A stretch of 64,000 nt of DNA from an uncultured Fibrobacter sp. (GCA_946414025.1 CAMKMX010000002.1:1-64000); one strand, 5' to 3'; shown: positions 1 through 8,380, counted from the stretch's first letter. The notes: a model not told the origin generated them from the letters alone. Program-made: numbers and translations.

Positions 1-2
1 TC

Positions 3-101
3 ATCGACCAGGGTTCTTCGCAGATCAACATCATCACCGGTGTTGACGAAGCCGACACCGAGAAGGCCATCAAGGCCATCTACGGCGCATTCGTGAAGTA
101 A
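3..101 (+). CDS. Aspartate kinase, C-terminal end (partial)
   Basis: Only the last 32 codons lie in the window; the gene enters from the left edge. They read as the end of an ACT domain (SSQINIITGVDEADTEKAI, then AIYGAF near the stop), the pattern that closes aspartate kinases, which phosphorylate aspartate in the first step of the lysine, threonine and methionine pathway. The ACT domain normally senses end-product amino acids. A strong hairpin terminator follows 32 bp after the stop. Assignment rests on this short tail, so another ACT-ending enzyme is not fully excluded. Confidence 0.7.
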   Translation: MDQGSSQINIITGVDEADTEKAIKAIYGAFVK

Positions 102-133
102 CCCGCAATTGTCATCCTCGCGTAGGATTCAAT

Positions 134-165
134 AAAAAAAGACTCGGTATAAACCGAGTCTTTTT
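134..165. terminator. Bidirectional intrinsic terminator
   Basis: An 8-bp perfect stem, GACTCGGT (141-148) and ACCGAGTC (153-160), has an A-run on its left and a T-run on its right. It can therefore stop the aspartate kinase transcript on the plus strand and the tRNA transcript on the minus strand. Confidence 0.85.
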
Positions 166-167
166 AG

Positions 168-241
<74 letters not shown>

Positions 242-380
242 TCGAGGTATGCCCATATTTAGTAAATTTCGCCGTTTTTGTCAAGTTTTGTGGGTGAATC
301 CTCTGAGAAAATGGCTTTTTTACGCGAAAAAAAGAGGTTTCGCTGGCGTCACCAGATGGGAATGATTATTTTTGGGATAG

Positions 381-830
381 ATGGAAAGGACGATTCAACA
401 GTCGCGCATTCTCTTTCTTGATACCGGCCCGCTGGTTCGGCTTTTGCAGATGCATCCGGATTTTTACCCGACGGTGTCTGACATTTTAGACATGGTGTAC
501 GAAAAGAACATTCAGGTTCTCGTTTCGCCTGTAACCTTATTTGAGTTAAGCTGTAAAGCGTTTGCCAGTGGGGAAGGTGTACTTGCCCGCCAGTATCGCG
601 AATTCTTTGAAAATTCAGCGAATGTGAAGGTCTGCCCGGTCAATGCGGAAATTTCTGTAAAGGCCGCGGAGCTCTATGCCGCCTCGCAAAAGACGAACCA
701 CAAGATTTCCGAAGTGGAGTCCCTGCGCCTTGCGACCGCCTTCGTGAACGGCGCCGACTGCATCCTCACCGAATGCGCGAACTTCCGACCCCTTACTGAC
801 GCTCTCGTCGTGACTTTGGACGAACTCTAG
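381..830 (+). CDS. PIN-domain protein (VapC-like)
   Basis: 149 aa. The start ILFLDTGPLVRLL, with an early Asp, and the internal TLFELSC (Glu) and SEVESLRLATA segments fit the acidic metal site of PIN-domain RNases. The end, NGADCILTECANF, matches the 'GADxxxTxDxxF' end of VapC-like proteins, but with Glu/Asn where Asp is usual. PIN toxins cut RNA, often tRNA. No antitoxin gene is visible next to it, since the gene stands between tRNA-fMet and gatB, so toxin function is not shown. No clear Shine-Dalgarno was seen before this ATG. Family call is good; substrate unknown. Confidence 0.7.
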   Translation: MERTIQQSRILFLDTGPLVRLLQMHPDFYPTVSDILDMVYEKNIQVLVSPVTLFELSCKAFASGEGVLARQYREFFENSANVKVCPVNAEISVKAAELYAASQKTNHKISEVESLRLATAFVNGADCILTECANFRPLTDALVVTLDEL

Positions 831-844
831 CATTTTCCTAATCA

Positions 845-868
845 CCAACCACTAACCACTAACCACTA
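845..868 (+). repeat. Heptamer tandem repeat (AACCACT)n
   Basis: About three direct copies of AACCACT lie in the leader just before gatB. A similar tract lies at 2774-2803 before the next-but-one gene. Both are in 5' untranslated DNA, close to the start codon. The function is unknown. Confidence 0.7.
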
Positions 869-905
869 TTTTTCTATCTTTTCCCCGTAAAAAATCGGAG
901 AAATC

Positions 906-2360
906 ATGTCCAATTATTGTCCTGTTATCGGTCTTGAAATCCATTGCCAGCTCGCGACTAAAACCAAGATGTTCTGCGGCTGCGAAATCGAAGTGAATAC
1001 GACCCCGAACAAGCACGTTTGCCCTGTTTGCCTCGGTATGCCGGGTGCCATGCCCGTGCCGAACAAGAAGGCGGTGGAATACGCCATTCGCTTGGGCCTC
1101 GCCCTGAACTGCGAAATCGACCTGAACGCGATGTGGACCCGCAAGAACTACTTCTACCCGGACCTGCCGAAGGGCTACCAGATTACCCAGACGGGCGGAC
1201 TTCCGGTGTACGACCACCCGATTTGCAAGAACGGCTGGCTCGAAATCGTCAAGGAAGACGGCACCAAGAAGCGCGTGGGCATTACCCGTATCCACATGGA
1301 AGAAGACGCCGGCAAGCTCATCCACGACATGAGCCCCACCGATTCCCACTTCGACGCGAACCGCTGCGGCACGCCGCTTTGCGAAATCGTGACCGAACCG
1401 GATATCCGTAGCCCCGAAGAAGCGGTGCTTGTGCTGAAGAAGATCAAGCAGACGCTGGAATACACCCGCGTGTCCAACGCCAACATGGAAAACGGCAACA
1501 TGCGCTGCGACGGCAACATCTCTCTGCGTGCAAGCGAAGACGCCCCGTTCGGTATCCGCGCCGAAATCAAGAACCTGAACAGCTTTACGAACCTCGAAAA
1601 GGCTCTGTACTGCGAAATGAACCTGCAGGCCTCGACGCTCGACGCCGGCAAGGAAGTGGAACAGTGCACCAAACGTTACGACCCCAACGCGGACAAGACC
1701 ATCGTCATCCGCAGCAAGGAAGACGCCCACGATTACAAGTACTTCCCGGAACCGGACATGGTCCGCCTCGTGACCGACCCGGCCTTCGTGGAAGAAATCC
1801 GCCGCACGCTTCCGGAACTGCCGGATGCCCGTCGCAAGCGCTTCATGGACAACTTCGGTGTTTCCGAATACGACGCCATGGTGCTCACCGAAGACCGCGA
1901 CGTGAGCGAATGGTACGATACCGCCGCGAAGAACTGCAAGAACGGCAAGATGCTCGCCAACTGGGTGATTACCGAACTCCTCGCTAAGGTGAAGGAACTG
2001 GAAGGCGGCCTCAGCGCCCTCAAAATCAAGCCCGAAGACCTCTGCAAGCTCGTGAACCTGATTGCCGACAACACCATCAACGGTAAGATTGCTAAGACGG
2101 TCTTCGCCGAGATGTTCGAGACCGGCAAGGACCCTGAAGCCATCGTGAAGGAAAAGGGCCTCGTGCAGGTGACCGACACCGGTGCCATCGAAGAAGTGGT
2201 CCGCGCCGTCTGTGCCGAAAATGCAGCCCAGTTCGCTGAATTCAAGGCTGGCAAGGTTGCTTTGAAGGGCTTCTTGGTCGGTATGACCATGCGCAAGTCC
2301 GGCGGCAAGGCTAACCCGGGCCTCGTGAACCAGATCCTCGACAAGCTCGCGAAGGAATAG
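906..2360 (+). CDS. gatB: Asp-tRNA(Asn)/Glu-tRNA(Gln) amidotransferase subunit B
   Basis: 484 aa, the usual GatB length. GatB is the subunit of the GatCAB amidotransferase that activates mischarged Glu-tRNA(Gln) or Asp-tRNA(Asn) with ATP and receives ammonia from GatA. Visible signatures are VIGLEIHCQL at the N-terminus, the zinc cysteines CGC and CPVC (residues about 25-42), and the conserved DLPKGYQITQ. The C-terminal tail (about 340-484, ending in RKSGGKANPGLVNQIL) is the YqeY-like tRNA-binding domain. The start is preceded by a GGAG site at normal spacing. gatA and gatC are not in this window, so the complex is encoded at several loci. Confidence 0.97.
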   Translation: MSNYCPVIGLEIHCQLATKTKMFCGCEIEVNTTPNKHVCPVCLGMPGAMPVPNKKAVEYAIRLGLALNCEIDLNAMWTRKNYFYPDLPKGYQITQTGGLPVYDHPICKNGWLEIVKEDGTKKRVGITRIHMEEDAGKLIHDMSPTDSHFDANRCGTPLCEIVTEPDIRSPEEAVLVLKKIKQTLEYTRVSNANMENGNMRCDGNISLRASEDAPFGIRAEIKNLNSFTNLEKALYCEMNLQASTLDAGKEVEQCTKRYDPNADKTIVIRSKEDAHDYKYFPEPDMVRLVTDPAFVEEIRRTLPELPDARRKRFMDNFGVSEYDAMVLTEDRDVSEWYDTAAKNCKNGKMLANWVITELLAKVKELEGGLSALKIKPEDLCKLVNLIADNTINGKIAKTVFAEMFETGKDPEAIVKEKGLVQVTDTGAIEEVVRAVCAENAAQFAEFKAGKVALKGFLVGMTMRKSGGKANPGLVNQILDKLAKE

Positions 2361-2370
2361 CTTTAGAGAT

Positions 2371-2387
2371 TAGGATCTAGGGGCTAG
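2371..2387 (+). repeat. 17-bp element, inverted copy at 8439-8455
   Basis: The 17 bases TAGGATCTAGGGGCTAG recur as an exact reverse complement at 8439-8455. Both copies lie in short intergenic gaps within CTAG-rich runs. No function is known. Confidence 0.7.
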
Positions 2388-2395
2388 AGGCTAGT

Positions 2396-2767
2396 GTGAA
2401 TAACGACGTTAAAAAGGAACGTCATTGCGAGCCCCGTAGGGGCGCGGCAATCCAGGGCAGTTTGTTGCTCGCGGTGTTGCTTGCCCTATTCCTTGCACTC
2501 CCGGCCGCTGCAGCCGATATGCCCAACAAGTGCGATAGCCTGCGGGTGAACACCCTGAACATGACCCAGGAAGAAATCGAGCAGATTTGCGGCATCGATT
2601 CCACAAAACTGGCCGAAGGCCCGACTCTCCAGGAGCTCAACGAAGAGAATCCGACTTACGTCAAGCGCGACTACAACCATAGGCAACAGGTCATTGTCGG
2701 GAGCGTCATTATGCTTTGTGTCGCCGTCGCCATGGTGCTCATGAACAATTACAATCCGAAACGATAA
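2396..2767 (+). CDS. Small membrane/secreted protein of unknown function
   Basis: 123 aa with a GTG start. Residues about 22-40 (LLLAVLLALFLALPAAAA) form a signal-peptide-like hydrophobic segment followed by AAA-D. A second hydrophobic segment (IVGSVIMLCVAVAMVLM) lies near the C-terminus, so the mature part may be anchored with its middle domain (two Cys, CDS...ICG) outside. I do not recognise the family. The first 20 residues (ERHCEPRRGAAIQ) are the translation of a dispersed DNA repeat (2421-2455), so the true start is uncertain. The open frame and signal-like segment support a real gene, moderately. Confidence 0.55.
   Translation: MNNDVKKERHCEPRRGAAIQGSLLLAVLLALFLALPAAAADMPNKCDSLRVNTLNMTQEEIEQICGIDSTKLAEGPTLQELNEENPTYVKRDYNHRQQVIVGSVIMLCVAVAMVLMNNYNPKR
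2421..2455 (+). repeat. Dispersed palindromic repeat (GTCATTGCGAG...GGCAATCCA type)
   Basis: The element has nested inverted repeats: GCCCC-gta-GGGGC in the centre, and ATTGC and GCAAT outside. This sequence type is common as intergenic repeats in many bacterial genomes. Here it sits inside the apparent 5' end of a coding region. Confidence 0.7.
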
Positions 2768-2773
2768 AATTTC

Positions 2774-2803
2774 CCAACCACTAACCACTATTTACTAATC
2801 ACT
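2774..2803 (+). repeat. Degenerate CTAACCA repeat before the IMP cyclohydrolase gene
   Basis: AACCACT-type units occur directly and then degenerate (TTTACTAATCACTA) right up to the ATG at 2804. The tract takes the place where a Shine-Dalgarno would be expected, and none is seen. Confidence 0.6.
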
Positions 2804-3538
2804 ATGTCCTACACAGACGAAGCAAAACAAAATTTCAAGGCCCTCTCCAATAACCCTTACCCTGGCCGTGGCATTGTCCTCGGCGAAAGCGCCGACGGCA
2901 AGTCCTACGTGCAGGTGTACTGGATTATGGGCCGCAGCGTCAATAGCCGTAACCGCGTGTTCGAAATCGAACCTAAGACCGGCTTCATGAAGACCAAGGC
3001 CTTCGACGAATCGAAACTCACTGACCCGCACCTGATTATCTACTATCCGGCACGCCACACTGCCGACGTCCAGATTATCACCAACGGCGACCAGACGGAC
3101 ACGATTTACGACGCCATCAAGCTCGGCGGCACCTTCGAAAGCGCCCTCCGCACGCGCCAGTACGAAGACGATGCCCCGAACTTCACACCGCGTATTTCCG
3201 GCATTCACTACAAGAACGCAAGCCCCGCCGTTTACAAGCTCTCCATCCTCAAGAGCCGTAACAACAGTGAAGAAGCCGGCTGCGAACGCATGACGTTTGA
3301 ATACGAGAAGGCCCTGCCGGGTCTCGGCCATTTCATCAGCACCTACGAAACCGACGGTAGCCCGATCCCGAGCTTCAACGGCTTCCCGAAACTGATGCCG
3401 ATTTTCGACAACGCCGAAGACACCCTCAAAAAATACTGGGCAGCCCTGAACAAGGACAACAAGGTTTCCCTGATGGTCAAGTGGATTGACAAGAAGACCT
3501 TCAAGGCCAAGACCTTGATCGTGAATAAGAACAAGTAG
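2804..3538 (+). CDS. IMP cyclohydrolase family protein (PurO-type)
   Basis: 244 aa. The sequence matches the archaeal-type IMP cyclohydrolase family (Pfam IMP_cyclohyd): NPYPGRGIVLGES, YWIMGRSVNSRNRVF, TNGDQTDTI and PNFTPRISG are conserved in its bacterial members. The enzyme closes the ring of FAICAR to make IMP, the last step of purine synthesis, replacing the PurH cyclohydrolase domain. No signal peptide is seen, so it is cytoplasmic. It stands alone, with no other pur genes nearby. The family call is strong; activity is inferred from the family. An intrinsic terminator follows. Confidence 0.85.
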   Translation: MSYTDEAKQNFKALSNNPYPGRGIVLGESADGKSYVQVYWIMGRSVNSRNRVFEIEPKTGFMKTKAFDESKLTDPHLIIYYPARHTADVQIITNGDQTDTIYDAIKLGGTFESALRTRQYEDDAPNFTPRISGIHYKNASPAVYKLSILKSRNNSEEAGCERMTFEYEKALPGLGHFISTYETDGSPIPSFNGFPKLMPIFDNAEDTLKKYWAALNKDNKVSLMVKWIDKKTFKAKTLIVNKNK

Positions 3539-3602
3539 CAAGTCGGGAATGTACTATTCCTGCGTCATCGGCAATGGCATTGCCGAAATAGCCGAAAGAA
3601 TG

Positions 3603-3637
3603 AAAAACGACTCGGATTCATCCGGGTCGTTTGCTTT
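3603..3637 (+). terminator. Intrinsic terminator
   Basis: A 9-bp stem, ACGACTCGG (3607-3615) with CCGGGTCGT (3622-3630), includes one G-T pair and is followed by a T-rich run. It ends the IMP cyclohydrolase transcript and lies between convergent genes. Confidence 0.75.
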
Positions 3638-3677
3638 TAGAGAGGAACTTTTTGAAGCGACGGTTCTATCGCGGAAC

Positions 3678-5150
3678 CTAGTGCGTCACGACAATCCGTC
3701 GAGTGGCATCGCCCTGGACCTTCAGGAAGTAGCTTCCGCCGGCAACTGCTTCCAGGGATACCGTCTCGCCCCTGGAGGCGCGTCCCGCCATCACCTTCTT
3801 GCCATTCAGGTCAAAGACTCCGTAGGCCACGTTGTCGCCTTCCACAACCGTGAAGCTCAGGTTCTTGTCACCCATAGTGATCTTCGAGACCTTCGCGAAT
3901 GCAGGTGCCTGCTTCCCTGCGGCTTCGAAGCTAGCCGGAGCGGCAGATTTCTGGAGGGCCACCACCGGTTCCGTTTTCCCGTAGGTTCCGGTCGCCAGCT
4001 TGTACAAGAAGTCGAAAGCCTTGTCCTGCACGCTGTCGGCAAACACGATCTCGCTGCCGTCTTCTGCGGTACGGGTGCTGTTGTAGAACTCGTGCTTGAG
4101 ACCGTAGCCCACCGGGTTGTAGAATTCGTGGGCCACGCCCCTTGCCGTCAGGGCAGAATCAATGGCGTAGCTTCCATAAATGGTGGGGGTCTCGATTTGG
4201 AACTTGAAGGCCTTTGCAAAGGCGCTGTACTTTTCGGGCACCGCTTCGGCAACCATCTTGTCCGGCTTGGATATGGCGTGTCCCACGTTGTAGGGCATCA
4301 CGTAGTCGGAATCCCCGTGGGCGAGGAACACCGGGACGTCGCTGTTCTTCACGAGATTGATATCGTGGATACCTCCCCAGAGGGCCACCACGCCGTCGGC
4401 AGTGCCCCTATAGTCCCTTGCACCATACTGATTCAGTTTGCCCCAGGGGACATTTTCCTTCTTGTTGTCTTTCACAACAAACTGCGACGTGGAATCGATG
4501 TAAGAGGGGAAATCCCTTTTGCTCAGGGCATAGATGTTTTCAAGAGCCATCATGGCGCCTGCGCTGTTGCCCAGCACGTAAATCTTGCTGGGGTTGATTC
4601 TCAGTGCCTTTGCGTTCAGTCTCAGGTAACGGATGGCCGCATGCAGGTCCTGCACGCTCCTATAGACCGTGCGGGCGAAACTTGCGCTGTCGATGCGGAA
4701 GGGATTGCCGCTGCCCGTCATGACCACGCCCTTGCGGTATTCCAGGGACGCCGTCACAAAACCGCGGGCGGCGAGGGAATCCGCGTAGGCGACAGATTTC
4801 TGGTCAAAGTCGTTCTTGGCCGAGGCCACGAAAGCCCCGCCGTGGCAAATCACCACCGCCGCCCTGTCTGTACCATTGTCGTTCACAGGTTCGTAGATAT
4901 CCATCACGACGGGCTCCATCACCACCTGTTCCGACTCGTAGAGGTGCAGCATGTTCTTTTCCATCTTGAAACTCACCATCAATTCGGAGAGGATATTGTA
5001 GTTGCTCTTGTCCATGGTCGGAACGTCGTAGGCGACGGTCACGGTCCTTGCGTCGCTGACATCGAAGATGCGGTCTTTATAACGCACGCCGTCGGCGGCA
5101 AAGACGCTGGTCATTCCCATGATCGCTGCTATCATAATCTGTGTTTTCAT
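3678..5150 (-). CDS. Secreted alpha/beta-hydrolase (esterase) with C-terminal sorting-like domain
   Basis: 490 aa. The N-terminus (MKTQIMIAAIMGMTSVFA-ADG) is a signal peptide. The body is a carboxylesterase-type hydrolase: HGGAF oxyanion hole (about residue 103), GNSAGA nucleophile elbow (about 195), Asp in HGDSDY (about 280) and His in LKHEFYN (about 352). Residues about 410-490 form a separate beta domain (YGVFDLNGKKVMAGRASRG then SYFLKVQGDATRRIVV) that resembles the type IX secretion sorting domains common in the FCB group. Likely a surface or extracellular esterase acting on plant polysaccharide side chains; the substrate is not readable. The gene converges on the upstream one and has its own leader. 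Confidence 0.8.
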   Translation of the reverse strand: MKTQIMIAAIMGMTSVFAADGVRYKDRIFDVSDARTVTVAYDVPTMDKSNYNILSELMVSFKMEKNMLHLYESEQVVMEPVVMDIYEPVNDNGTDRAAVVICHGGAFVASAKNDFDQKSVAYADSLAARGFVTASLEYRKGVVMTGSGNPFRIDSASFARTVYRSVQDLHAAIRYLRLNAKALRINPSKIYVLGNSAGAMMALENIYALSKRDFPSYIDSTSQFVVKDNKKENVPWGKLNQYGARDYRGTADGVVALWGGIHDINLVKNSDVPVFLAHGDSDYVMPYNVGHAISKPDKMVAEAVPEKYSAFAKAFKFQIETPTIYGSYAIDSALTARGVAHEFYNPVGYGLKHEFYNSTRTAEDGSEIVFADSVQDKAFDFLYKLATGTYGKTEPVVALQKSAAPASFEAAGKQAPAFAKVSKITMGDKNLSFTVVEGDNVAYGVFDLNGKKVMAGRASRGETVSLEAVAGGSYFLKVQGDATRRIVVTH

Positions 5151-5607
5151 GATGTTATCCTCTCTTTTTAATTCTTTGATACCCCTAATATATTTTCAAA
5201 AATCCATATTGTCCAATATATTATTTCTTGGTTTTTTATCAATAAATTTGATTAAACGGTCAAAAAACAAGAAATAGGGAAAATTATATCAATAGACCTG
5301 CCTGATTTTTATTTAAAAGGGGGGAAGCTTCCCCCTGATTGCAGCCTTGCCCTAGCGTCATTCTGGGCCATGAGCGTGTCATCCTGAGCGAAGAGCCGCA
5401 GGCTCGTAGTCGAAGGATCTAGGGCAAGTCTTCCATTACCCCCTCTGCGGGCCCTCAGTCGCCGGCCCGTAACGCCCCGGCTGTTTTTAGATCGTATTTT
5501 TTACAACAAAATCGACAAATGTCATCTTTTCCCATTCAAAAATTTTTTTGGAAGAAAAAAGGTATTTTTACCCATGTCGTCCATTCTGGCGACTGAGGTG
5601 TTTGATG
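5151..5607. other. Intergenic region between divergent genes
   Basis: This stretch separates the divergently transcribed esterase and phosphoesterase genes. It is AT-rich next to the esterase start and must hold both promoters, although no clear -35/-10 pair was identified. It also holds a palindromic repeat (5346-5428) and a GC-rich run near 5450-5485. No coding region was found. Confidence 0.6.
5346..5428. repeat. Palindromic dispersed element bounded by 10-bp inverted repeats
   Basis: CTTGCCCTAG (5346-5355) and CTAGGGCAAG (5419-5428) are perfect inverted ends. Inside lies a GTCATCCTGAGCG...GTCGAAGGATC core with a nested hairpin, GAGCC-gca-GGCTC. A sister copy with a different internal hairpin is at 37696-37776. 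It looks like a REP- or MITE-type element with no coding capacity. Confidence 0.75.
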
Positions 5608-6807
5608 ATGAAAAAAAGAATGATTGTTTCGGTAATTGCCCTTACCGCATTTCTATGCGGGTGTTCCAATAGCGATAGCGCAAACGGATCAGTAGAAACA
5701 ATCAATACGGCAGAAGCAAGCGAACCCAACCTTTCTGCAGGCAAGAGCGTATCGATTTTCGTAGCAAGCGACCGTCACGACAATGGTGAAGGCAACAACC
5801 TAACTGCATCACTCCAGATGGCGACTAGCCGCATGGACGCTGTTATGCCGCAGACAGTCTTACTCGGCGGTGATTATGTAGGCGACATGAAGAACATGCA
5901 TCCCGAATTTACCATAAAGGACATCGAAAAAGAAATTTATCGTGTACTTGACCCGAGCAAAACAGAAGTGCTGTTGACTTATGGTTCCCACGACCGCAAT
6001 TGCATCGAGGGCTACGCCCCCTTCTTTAGCGGCCCAAAACGGGAGCAGGGCTTTTACATCTACGGCATCAGCTTTATGCAGATGAGCTACAGTAACGATT
6101 CTGTTGCAAGGGCCGATGTGAATCGCTACAAGGTCTATTCCGATAGCATCGCAAACTTGCCCGACTCCTTAAAGAACGATTCAAACGAAATGCCGCCGCC
6201 CCCACCGGACTCAACCGAAGGCAAATCGGACAGTAAACACAAAAGGCCCAAGATGCCGAACAAAGGCTACGGAGACATCGATGCGGAGGACTCCTTCGGA
6301 ATTTCAGCAGAATCTGCAACAAGGCGCTTCACCGCATGGGTCAACTCGCTCCCGGACAAAGCCCCCATTATTATGATGAGCCACAAACCGCTCCACTACA
6401 ACCGCGAAGACAATTCCGGAGCGGAAACCTGGTTCAAGGCGATTGAAGACGCAGCGAAAAAGCACGACATTATCTTCTTCTACGCCCATAACCACACGCT
6501 CGAAGAGATGGACGATTCTGCCAAGGTAAGCATAGAGACAAATAGTCACATGATGCTCCCCGGCGACAGCATCACCGTGCAGGGCGACGGACTCGAAGGA
6601 ACCCCACGCCATAAGCTGAACTTTATCTACGCCAACGCAGGATACCTGGAACTTGGCTGGTCTTCGCTCGTCACATTTACCGATACCGACATTGACGGGA
6701 ATCTTGATTACGTCAGCATCCAACGTTTCAACATTTTAGGTGAAGATGATTCTTTCTTCGGTACTACCGATAAGAAGAATCCTCTTGTCATGAAACTGCG
6801 GAAATAG
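5608..6807 (+). CDS. Calcineurin-like phosphoesterase lipoprotein
   Basis: 399 aa from the second of two tandem ATGs, chosen because GAGGTG (5595-5600) is well spaced and the lipoprotein signal (MKKRMIVSVIALTAFLCGC) begins here. The lipobox is LCGC. The metal-binding blocks of metallophosphoesterases follow in order: SDRHDN (about 53), GGDYVG (about 88), GSHDRN (about 126, instead of GNHD), MSHKPLH (about 257) and AHNHT (about 293). First-block and third-block residues are slightly unusual. A Pro/Lys-rich low-complexity insert (MPPPPPDSTEGK) lies near residues 193-215. Probably a membrane-anchored periplasmic or surface phosphatase/nuclease; the substrate is unknown. Confidence 0.8.
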   Translation: MKKRMIVSVIALTAFLCGCSNSDSANGSVETINTAEASEPNLSAGKSVSIFVASDRHDNGEGNNLTASLQMATSRMDAVMPQTVLLGGDYVGDMKNMHPEFTIKDIEKEIYRVLDPSKTEVLLTYGSHDRNCIEGYAPFFSGPKREQGFYIYGISFMQMSYSNDSVARADVNRYKVYSDSIANLPDSLKNDSNEMPPPPPDSTEGKSDSKHKRPKMPNKGYGDIDAEDSFGISAESATRRFTAWVNSLPDKAPIIMMSHKPLHYNREDNSGAETWFKAIEDAAKKHDIIFFYAHNHTLEEMDDSAKVSIETNSHMMLPGDSITVQGDGLEGTPRHKLNFIYANAGYLELGWSSLVTFTDTDIDGNLDYVSIQRFNILGEDDSFFGTTDKKNPLVMKLRK

Positions 6808-6881
6808 CAATACGCATCAGCCCACTTTTGGTAAAGATTTGACTGTTTAATGTATAATTTACAGAAGAGATCCTGGCATTT

Positions 6882-7466
6882 ATGACACGTTTTTTTCTTG
6901 TTTTTCCCATTTTGATGCTGACGGCCTGCAGTCAGTCCTTTACCGACCCCCGGGACGGCAAGTCCTACGGCGTTGTGCAAATCGGTTCGCAGACCTGGAT
7001 GGCCGAAAATCTGGACTACGAAACCGACGGCAGCACCTGCCCCGAGGGTGACAGCCGCAACTGCGAAAAATACGGGCGGCTCTACACTTGGGAAGCTGCG
7101 CAAAACATTTGCCCCGAGGGTTGGCTGCTTCCCGACAGCTTGGACTTTGCAAAGCTTATGGAGCAGGTGGGAGGTCCGTCTCAAACGGGCGATGCTCTCA
7201 AAGCCTCCGACGGTTGGTTCAAGAAGGGGAACGGCTCCGACGCGTTCGGCTTCAAGGCCCTCCCTGCCGGCTATCGCGGCGCCGTTTATGAAGGCGAGGG
7301 CGGCGCTTATGACGGTATTGGCGGCTACGCCTATTTCTGGAGCGCCTCAGAGACCTTGGACGGACTTGCCTACTACTTGTTCCTGGATTTTTCCAGCAAG
7401 GCCGCAGGCCTGAACGCTTTTGGCAAGGGTGATTTCCGCTCTGTTCGGTGCATCAAAAAACCGTAA
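6882..7466 (+). CDS. Lipoprotein with Fibrobacter major paralogous domain (TIGR02145)
   Basis: 194 aa. A lipoprotein signal ends at LTAC. The rest matches the TIGR02145 domain, a large paralogous family of Fibrobacter: DPRDGKSYGVVQIGSQTWMA, ENLDYET, GRLYTWEAA, CPEGWLLPDS, FGFKALPAGYR, FWSASE and SVRCIKK. The function of the domain is unknown; it is found on many exported proteins. Its last codons overlap the upstream frame of the next gene. Besides TIGR02147, this is one of the strongest taxonomic markers in the window. Confidence 0.9.
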   Translation: MTRFFLVFPILMLTACSQSFTDPRDGKSYGVVQIGSQTWMAENLDYETDGSTCPEGDSRNCEKYGRLYTWEAAQNICPEGWLLPDSLDFAKLMEQVGGPSQTGDALKASDGWFKKGNGSDAFGFKALPAGYRGAVYEGEGGAYDGIGGYAYFWSASETLDGLAYYLFLDFSSKAAGLNAFGKGDFRSVRCIKKP

Positions 7467-7486
7467 AGGGCTATATTTACCGTACC

Positions 7487-8380
7487 ATGATTTACACCTT
7501 TCTCGCGCGGCTTTTTTCTTACGTTCTTTTCGGGGCTCTGCTCCTGTTGAACTGGAAACGCTCCACGGTCTGCGCGAACTACAAGGTGGCTTGTTCGTGG
7601 AATCCTGCAATGGCTCGGACTAAGTTCGCGCTCTTTTACGAACGGCTGTTGTGCAATCTGGCCAGGCACGCGGGGGAGTTGCTTTTCTGTTTTCCCCTAT
7701 TCAAGAGGCTTCCTTGTGAGTTGCTCGCTTACCCGTACAGCCTTGGCGGTATCCGTTTCGAAATTGCTCCCGATTCCGAAACCATACTTCAAGAAATGCG
7801 CAAGGGAGGCATTTTCTTGACGGCCCATTACGGGAACTACGAAGCCATGGGGCCTTGGCTTTGCTGTCTCGGTATTCCTCTTGCGGCAAGCTATATTCCC
7901 GTGAAACCCGGCTGGCTTAACAAGATTTTAGAAAACCGTATTCGTGCCGTAGGCGGCAAGACCTATTCCGTGAATGCCAAGTCCCCGAGGGAATTCCTGC
8001 GTCTGCTGCAAGACGGGCGGCTTTTTTGCCTGCTGGCCGACCAGGACAGCCGCATTCCCAGCGCCCAGTCCGGCACATTTTTAGGAGCTCCGGCCCACAT
8101 GAATCCCCTGCCGGATTTTCTGCTGAGACATCGTCCCGAAACTCCGCTTTATATCTGCTGGATCGAAGAACCTGACCTAAGGACAAAACGCTTTCATGCC
8201 GAAAAGCTGCGGGTAGGGGAGGGGGAGACCGTCATCGGGGCTTTCAACCGCTGGCTGGAATCCCGCATTGCAAAAGAACCCGCCCTGTGGTACAGCTTTA
8301 CCCACCGCCGATTCTACAGCACAACGCCAGAAATTTACAGTTGCGCAGCCTCGACGCCTTCCCATCTTTCTAATTTATGA
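7487..8380 (+). CDS. Lipid A biosynthesis acyltransferase (LpxL/HtrB family)
   Basis: 297 aa from the ATG at 7487. An in-frame ATG at 7448 would overlap the previous gene, and the MIYTFLARLFSYVLFGALLLLNW membrane segment begins at 7487. The catalytic HX4E motif is HYGNYE (about residue 114), followed by the conserved LLADQDSR and FLGAPAHMNPLP (the GxxAxxxxGP-like region). Such enzymes add secondary acyl chains to Kdo-lipid IVA at the inner membrane. It sits between the TIGR02145 lipoprotein and murJ on the same strand, so a cell-envelope cluster is plausible. Confidence 0.85.
   Translation: MIYTFLARLFSYVLFGALLLLNWKRSTVCANYKVACSWNPAMARTKFALFYERLLCNLARHAGELLFCFPLFKRLPCELLAYPYSLGGIRFEIAPDSETILQEMRKGGIFLTAHYGNYEAMGPWLCCLGIPLAASYIPVKPGWLNKILENRIRAVGGKTYSVNAKSPREFLRLLQDGRLFCLLADQDSRIPSAQSGTFLGAPAHMNPLPDFLLRHRPETPLYICWIEEPDLRTKRFHAEKLRVGEGETVIGAFNRWLESRIAKEPALWYSFTHRRFYSTTPEIYSCAASTPSHLSNL

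Noticed and set aside
3549..5171. Long open frame of 540 codons on the plus strand opposite the esterase gene
   Set aside because: It is the mirror of a gene with clear signal peptide and catalytic motifs. Its translation is rich in His, Val and Arg and has no family features.
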